DNA of 10,803 nt, taken from assembly GCA_937923365.1 (NCBI GenBank), contig CALAIJ010000037.1, forward strand, positions 1 to 10,803, in the 5' to 3' direction. The notes under the pieces are model-generated. The model had not been told where the DNA came from and did not search any database. It was given only the letters and a program-made list of their open reading frames with translations. How positions within the stretch are numbered: position 1 is the stretch's first letter; each line of letters starts with the position of its first letter. A program made the position numbers and the translations under genes. Source of the DNA: an uncultured Sulfitobacter sp. Lineage in GTDB: Bacteria; Pseudomonadota; Alphaproteobacteria; Rhodobacterales; Rhodobacteraceae. Below, one piece after another: positions 7,128-10,803 of the stretch.

Positions 7128-8309
7128 TTGAACACGCAAGATGCACCTGTACTGATCATCGGAGGCGGCCCTGTAGGCCTGACACTTGCATGGCGACTTG
7201 CCGAAGCGGGACTGCCAGTCCAGCTTTTCGAAGCCGAAGCCGAAGTGCCCGATCAACTGCGCGCCTCAACCTTTCATCCACCCACACTGGACATGTTTGC
7301 GGCCTCGGGCATCACCAAAGTCCTGATAGAGAAGGGCAAGATTACGCCAGAATGGCAGGTGAGGATGTTGTCGACAGGCGCGCGTGCGCGCTTTGATCTG
7401 ACAACACTCGCAGAGGATACCCACCACCCTTTCCGGCTTCAGTGCCGTCAGGCAGAGCTTAGCCGCGCGCTGTTGCAACGCCTTCCTGCAGGTACCGCCC
7501 ATTTCGGAAAATCTGCTGTCGGGATAAGCCAGCAATCGGATGGCGTGGCCCTTAGCCTGCAAGACGGCAGCACGCACCACGGCGCCTATCTGGTAGGGTG
7601 TGACGGGGCGCGCAGTCTGGTGCGGCGTGCGATGGGGGCGACATTTGATGGCAGCACCTACCCTGAAACCACCATCCTTGTGACCACGCGCTTTCCCTTC
7701 GACGATCATCTCGAAGGATTGTCCGGCGTGAATTACATCTGGAAACCCGAAGGCACGTTTTCGCTTTTGCGGCTGGCGGATGTGTGGCGTGTCTCTTTGC
7801 ATCCGCAGCCAGGACAAAGCCCGGATGACGCGCTCTCCGACAGCGCCATTCAGGCCCAGATCAAAGCCGTCATTCCCGACGCACCGGATATCGAAATTCT
7901 TGAACGCCGTGCCTACCGTGTGCACCGTCGCGTGGCCAACAGCTACCGCAATGGACGGTTGTTCCTTGCCGGTGATGCGGCGCATCTCAATTCGCCCAAA
8001 GGCGGTATGGGCATGAACGGCGGCATCCATGATGCGTGGTCACTGGCCGACAAGCTGGTTGCGGTCAGCCAAGGGGCACACCCCGACCTTCTGGACCTTT
8101 ACGAGCGTCAGCGGCGCACCATCGCGCGCGAAGACATCGTGGCGCAAGCCGATGAGAACCGCAGTCGCATGATTACAAATGATCCCGCAAAGCGCGCAGC
8201 ACAGCTTAAGGATTTGCAAGACATCGCCCGTGATCCGGTGCGCGCGCGTGCCTTTCTCCGCAAGTCTTCGATGATCGACGGGCTGGAACGCGCGGCGCGG
8301 ATTGTATGA
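7128..8309 (+). CDS. FAD-dependent aromatic-ring monooxygenase (PHBH/UbiH type)
   Basis: A 393-residue class-A flavoprotein monooxygenase. The dinucleotide-binding motif VLIIGGGPVGLTLA (8-21) lies at the N-terminus. The DG motif is GCDGARSLVRR (158-168), and the GD motif is GRLFLAGDAAH (276-286, D283 contacting FAD ribityl), followed by SPKGGMGMNGGIHDAWSLADKL. Length is close to p-hydroxybenzoate hydroxylase. The enzyme uses NAD(P)H and O2 to hydroxylate, and in pyridine-degrading relatives to open, an electron-rich aromatic ring. The start is TTG at 7128 with GGAAGA (7115-7120) 7 nt upstream. The frame stays open upstream, but no other ATG, GTG or TTG lies close enough to be sensible, and the FAD motif is already at the expected distance. 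It begins a second gene group after a 142-bp gap, with the aldehyde dehydrogenase 42 bp downstream. The ring substrate is not predictable by eye. Confidence 0.92.
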   Translation: MNTQDAPVLIIGGGPVGLTLAWRLAEAGLPVQLFEAEAEVPDQLRASTFHPPTLDMFAASGITKVLIEKGKITPEWQVRMLSTGARARFDLTTLAEDTHHPFRLQCRQAELSRALLQRLPAGTAHFGKSAVGISQQSDGVALSLQDGSTHHGAYLVGCDGARSLVRRAMGATFDGSTYPETTILVTTRFPFDDHLEGLSGVNYIWKPEGTFSLLRLADVWRVSLHPQPGQSPDDALSDSAIQAQIKAVIPDAPDIEILERRAYRVHRRVANSYRNGRLFLAGDAAHLNSPKGGMGMNGGIHDAWSLADKLVAVSQGAHPDLLDLYERQRRTIAREDIVAQADENRSRMITNDPAKRAAQLKDLQDIARDPVRARAFLRKSSMIDGLERAARIV

Positions 8310-8362
8310 CAGCACTGCACCCCCTCCCTGTCGCGGTGGCAGGCCGCCTCCATGCGTTTTGA
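8306..8362 (+). CDS. Possible 18-codon ORF bridging monooxygenase and aldehyde dehydrogenase
   Basis: ATG at 8306 overlaps the monooxygenase stop in the same ATGA arrangement as the other coupled genes. It reads 18 codons, ending in TGA at 8360-8362, beyond the aldehyde dehydrogenase ATG at 8352. The peptide is unrecognised. It may only carry ribosomes across the 42-bp gap to a start that has a poor ribosome binding site, or be chance. Confidence 0.15.
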   Translation: MTALHPLPVAVAGRLHAF

Positions 8363-9845
8363 ATTGCCGATCACGCCGCCGTCACGGGTGACGGGGCTTT
8401 CCGGCGCAGGGCCCACGCGGGGCGGCGGGAGGGAGCTGCCGGTCTACTACCCTGCGACTGGCGCACAAATCTCGACGTTGGTCGAAGACGACGCAGATGC
8501 CGTTGCCCTTGCCGTGGCCAATGCCCGCGCTGCCTTTGACACAGGCCCATGGCCCGCGCTTGGCACCGAAAAACGCATGGCCGTTCTTGAAGCATGTCGC
8601 AAAGCGATCCTCGAAAATATCGATGAGCTTGCCCGCCTTGAGTGTGCCGCGACGGGTCTGGTCCTGCGCGAACTCAAATCCCGCCATATGGTGCGCGCGG
8701 CCTATAACTTTCGTTTCTTCGCTGAATTTATCAGCCAGTCCGCTGGTCAGACCTACACCCAGACTGAAAACTACGTCACAACCGTCACCCGCAGGCCCGT
8801 GGGCGTCGCCGCCTTGATTGCCCCTTGGAACGCGCCTGTCGCACTGGCCACAATGAAAATTGCCGCGGCTTTGGCCTTTGGCAATACCTGCGTGCTGAAA
8901 CCCTCCGAACAGACACCATTGGCGTTGGCCCGCGTGGTTGAATTGCTGCAAGCCGAACTGCCGGAGGGGGTTTTGAATCTTGTGAACGGACGCGGACCGG
9001 TCACGGGGGCCGCCCTTGTGGCCCACGAAGGGGTCGATCTGGTCAGTTTCACCGGCGGCACTGAAACGGGCCGCACGATCATGTCAGCCGCAGGCCGGAA
9101 CCTGACCCCAACCACGATGGAACTGGGCGGCAAGTCCGCGAACATCATCTTTGCCTCTGCCGATCAGGACCGTGCGTTGGACGGGGCCTTGCAGGGCATC
9201 TTCTCCAATAACGGTCAGCAGTGTCTGGCAGGCTCGCGCATTCTGGTTGAGCGGTCTGTCTTTGACGACTTCACGGAAGAATTCGCTGCCCGTGCCGCAC
9301 GCATCAAGGTTGGCGACCCGCTGGATGATGCAACCGAACTGGGCCCTCTTGCCTCTGCCCCCCATATGGAGCGGGTGCTCTCCTTTGCGCAGATCGCACG
9401 CGAGGATGGCGGTAGCGTGCTGACAGGCGGCACCCGCCGCGATGATCTTGGCCGCGGATATTTCATCGCGCCCACCGCCGTGCTGGCCACATCCAACGCC
9501 GACCGCTGCGCCCAGCAGGAAATCTTTGGCCCTTTCGCCACCATTCTGCCCTTCGACGGGGTAGAAGACGCCGTGCGCATCGCCAATGACACCAACTTTG
9601 GGCTGGTCAGCTACATCTGGTCCGATCACCTGCCCACCGTGATGCAAACCCAAACGCAGCTGCGCTCTGGCGTGGTCTGGGTCAACACGCCGATGATGCG
9701 AGAGCTACGCGCGCCCTTTGGCGGGTTCAAATCCTCCGGCGTGGGCCGTGAAGGGGGAGCGGCTTGCGAGGCCTTCTATACCGAAGAAGTCACCACAACG
9801 ACGCCCATCCATCCCGTGTCCCTGCGCCGCTTCGGGGCCGAGTAA
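8352..9845 (+). CDS. NAD(P)-dependent aldehyde dehydrogenase (semialdehyde type)
   Basis: A 497-residue protein of the ALDH superfamily with all key residues: N160 in APWNAP, K183 in LKPSEQTP, the FTGGTETG loop (233-240), general base E257 in TMELGGK, nucleophile C291 in NNGQQCLAGS, and E390 in EIFGPF. The C-terminal block RELRAPFGGFKSSGVGREGG (450-469) resembles hydroxymuconic-semialdehyde and betaine-aldehyde-type enzymes that oxidise ring-cleavage semialdehydes. Family homology becomes clear only from about VYYPATG (31-37), and the first 30 residues are unusual and glycine/proline-rich. The ATG at 8352 has a poor ribosome binding site, so the true start is less certain than the rest; no alternative in-frame ATG or GTG lies upstream before the monooxygenase stop. 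Following the monooxygenase, it probably oxidises an aldehyde formed after ring opening. The stop abuts the next gene (TAATG). Confidence 0.95.
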   Translation: MRFELPITPPSRVTGLSGAGPTRGGGRELPVYYPATGAQISTLVEDDADAVALAVANARAAFDTGPWPALGTEKRMAVLEACRKAILENIDELARLECAATGLVLRELKSRHMVRAAYNFRFFAEFISQSAGQTYTQTENYVTTVTRRPVGVAALIAPWNAPVALATMKIAAALAFGNTCVLKPSEQTPLALARVVELLQAELPEGVLNLVNGRGPVTGAALVAHEGVDLVSFTGGTETGRTIMSAAGRNLTPTTMELGGKSANIIFASADQDRALDGALQGIFSNNGQQCLAGSRILVERSVFDDFTEEFAARAARIKVGDPLDDATELGPLASAPHMERVLSFAQIAREDGGSVLTGGTRRDDLGRGYFIAPTAVLATSNADRCAQQEIFGPFATILPFDGVEDAVRIANDTNFGLVSYIWSDHLPTVMQTQTQLRSGVVWVNTPMMRELRAPFGGFKSSGVGREGGAACEAFYTEEVTTTTPIHPVSLRRFGAE

Positions 9846-10630
9846 TGGCCACCGGCGCCTACGCATCCAAAGGCCATGTGGGCGTCCTGACGCCGCAAGC
9901 CAATACCACTGTCGAGGCCGAGTTATGGGCGCTGCTACCTTCCGGCACGGGGCTTTTGAATGCGCGGCTGACCTCTGGCAAAGCGACGATCACGGACCGC
10001 CTGAAGGATTATGCTGATCAGTATGAAACCGCCTGTGCGGCATTCGCCAATGCGCCACTGGTGTCGCTTGCAGCCGCCTGCACTGGCGCGTCCTATCTGA
10101 TTGGCAAGGACGCTGAAACCGCGTTGGCGCACCGCATCAGCCACGCGCATGGCGTACCGTTTCTGACCGCGGCCCTTGCCACAGTCGCGGCCTTGCGCCA
10201 GATGAACGCCACCCGTCTGGCGCTCTTGTCGCCCTATCCTGACAGCCTGAACGCAGCCTCCAAAACCTATTGGCAAAGCCACGGGTTCGACGTTATCGCA
10301 GTGGCAGGCCCCGCACAGGAAACGGACGCCTTTCATCCCATCTATGCCATGCTGGATGACGGCGTAACGCAGGCCTATGCACAGCTTTCGGAGACCGATG
10401 CGGATGCTGTGGTGATGTTGGGCACCGGCATGCCCAGCCTGCGCCCTTTGCTGCAAGGCCACGCTCGGGGCTGGATGCCCGCGATTTCGTGCAATGTCGC
10501 GCTGATGTGGGCTGCCAGCCAAGGCCGCGCCTGGGAGGCGCTAGACTGCGCAGATATTGAGGGTTGGCGTACAGGTGCACTCTGGCGGGACAGGCTGGAC
10601 ATGCTTTTCCCCCACCAGACAGGTGCTTAG
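9845..10630 (+). CDS. Second Asp/Glu racemase superfamily enzyme, only the first active-site cysteine present
   Basis: A 261-residue protein, distantly paralogous to the gene at 5274. VGVLTPQANTTVEAEL (12-27, N20) matches the maleate-isomerase-type N-terminal loop. C79 in AAACTGAS aligns with the first catalytic cysteine, and Y131 in LSPYPDSL with the conserved tyrosine. The second-cysteine block reads VVMLGTGMPSL (189-199), with G193 where the paralogue has C194. C216 in ISCNVAL lies in a nearby active-site segment and might substitute; that is speculation. The loss suggests a reaction needing one cysteine, such as decarboxylation, one-sided proton transfer or lyase chemistry, rather than two-base racemisation. 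The ATG at 9845 is chosen because it overlaps the aldehyde dehydrogenase TAA (TAATG); an in-frame TTG at 9764 would bury 81 nt in that gene. The ribosome binding site is weak. It is the last gene of the rightward set, and its TAG lies in an inverted repeat. Confidence 0.87.
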   Translation: MATGAYASKGHVGVLTPQANTTVEAELWALLPSGTGLLNARLTSGKATITDRLKDYADQYETACAAFANAPLVSLAAACTGASYLIGKDAETALAHRISHAHGVPFLTAALATVAALRQMNATRLALLSPYPDSLNAASKTYWQSHGFDVIAVAGPAQETDAFHPIYAMLDDGVTQAYAQLSETDADAVVMLGTGMPSLRPLLQGHARGWMPAISCNVALMWAASQGRAWEALDCADIEGWRTGALWRDRLDMLFPHQTGA

Positions 10631-10643
10631 GGTCAGGACCCTA
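10628..10643. terminator. Inverted repeat holding both convergent stop codons
   Basis: TAGGGTC (10628-10634), AG, GACCCTA (10637-10643) is a near-perfect palindrome. Its outer triplets are the TAG stops of the plus gene and of the minus-strand gene. As RNA it could fold into a 6-bp stem with a CAGG loop on either strand. No T tract is seen on either side, so it is at best a weak bidirectional terminator. Confidence 0.35.
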
Positions 10644-10803
10644 GGGCAGCGCGCCCCAAATCCGTGTCTGATCTCCGCCCAGCTTGGAATACTTGAGCGG
10701 ACGGCGTGCGGCAATTGCTTGTTCAAGCGCGGGCACTGCGCGCAGACGCAGCCACGCCTCGCCCCATGACAGTTGGAAATCCTTGAGCGCGCCCAGCCCG
10801 CCC
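10641..10803 (-). CDS. C-terminal end of an unidentified convergent gene (runs off right edge)
   Basis: On the minus strand a frame open from the window edge encodes 53 residues ending at TAG (10643-10641). The text, containing LSWGEAWLRLRAVPALEQAI (11-30) and a tail with YSKLGGDQTRIWGALP (38-53), has ordinary amino acid composition and high third-position GC. That is what a real coding sequence in this genome should look like. I do not recognise the family. There are no membrane segments in the visible part. It converges on the last catabolic gene with only 10 bp between stops, so it probably belongs to a separate transcription unit. Confidence 0.72.
   Translation of the reverse strand, partial: GGLGALKDFQLSWGEAWLRLRAVPALEQAIAARRPLKYSKLGGDQTRIWGALP

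Noticed and set aside
7266..8030. 254-codon minus-strand open frame opposite the FAD monooxygenase
   Set aside because: It is antisense to the FAD-binding motifs and shows no family features.
9764..9844. TTG at 9764 as start of the second racemase-superfamily gene
   Set aside because: It would add 27 residues read out of frame from the aldehyde dehydrogenase C-terminus. The ATG at 9845 overlaps the upstream stop neatly and places the conserved N-terminal loop at the expected distance.

Overview
The window looks like chromosomal DNA from a GC-rich alphaproteobacterium, most plausibly a Rhodobacterales (roseobacter-type) species. This rests on base composition, codon use, tightly packed ATGA-coupled genes and the mix of protein families. 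It is inference, because no rRNA or other taxonomic marker is present.

Layout: the left edge holds the N-terminal 126 residues of an isocitrate/isopropylmalate-dehydrogenase-family gene on the minus strand (1-380). It is divergent from an MBL-fold, lactonase-like hydrolase on the plus strand (558-1367). The 177-bp gap between them carries a perfect 16-bp palindrome (429-444) of the kind bound by GntR-family repressors. After a 170-bp gap with a possible leader ORF come four translationally coupled genes: hyuA, hyuB, an Asp/Glu-racemase/maleate-isomerase superfamily enzyme and a D-2-hydroxyacid dehydrogenase (1538-6985). Each overlaps the next by exactly 4 nt (ATGA). After a 142-bp gap comes a second group: a PHBH-type FAD monooxygenase with a TTG start, an aldehyde dehydrogenase and a second Asp/Glu-racemase superfamily enzyme (7128-10630). 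The right edge holds the C-terminal end of an unidentified convergent gene (10641-10803).

The set reads as a catabolic cluster. A flavin monooxygenase would activate or open a ring, an aldehyde dehydrogenase would oxidise the semialdehyde, and an ATP-dependent HyuAB amidohydrolase would open a cyclic amide. A lactonase-like MBL enzyme would open a lactone, and the maleate-isomerase/arylmalonate-decarboxylase-type enzymes would isomerise, racemise or decarboxylate a small dicarboxylate. A D-2-hydroxyacid dehydrogenase and a beta-decarboxylating dehydrogenase would then feed central metabolism. An N-heterocyclic or cyclic-amide substrate is the simplest reading, but the substrate cannot be fixed from sequence alone. 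No transporter or regulator gene lies in the window.

The most interesting details are the two paralogous racemase-superfamily enzymes with different active-site cysteine patterns, the palindrome in the divergent promoter region, and the possible leader ORF with internal hairpin upstream of hyuA. No tRNA, rRNA, CRISPR array, insertion sequence or prophage gene was seen, and no gene-free stretch exceeds 300 bases.
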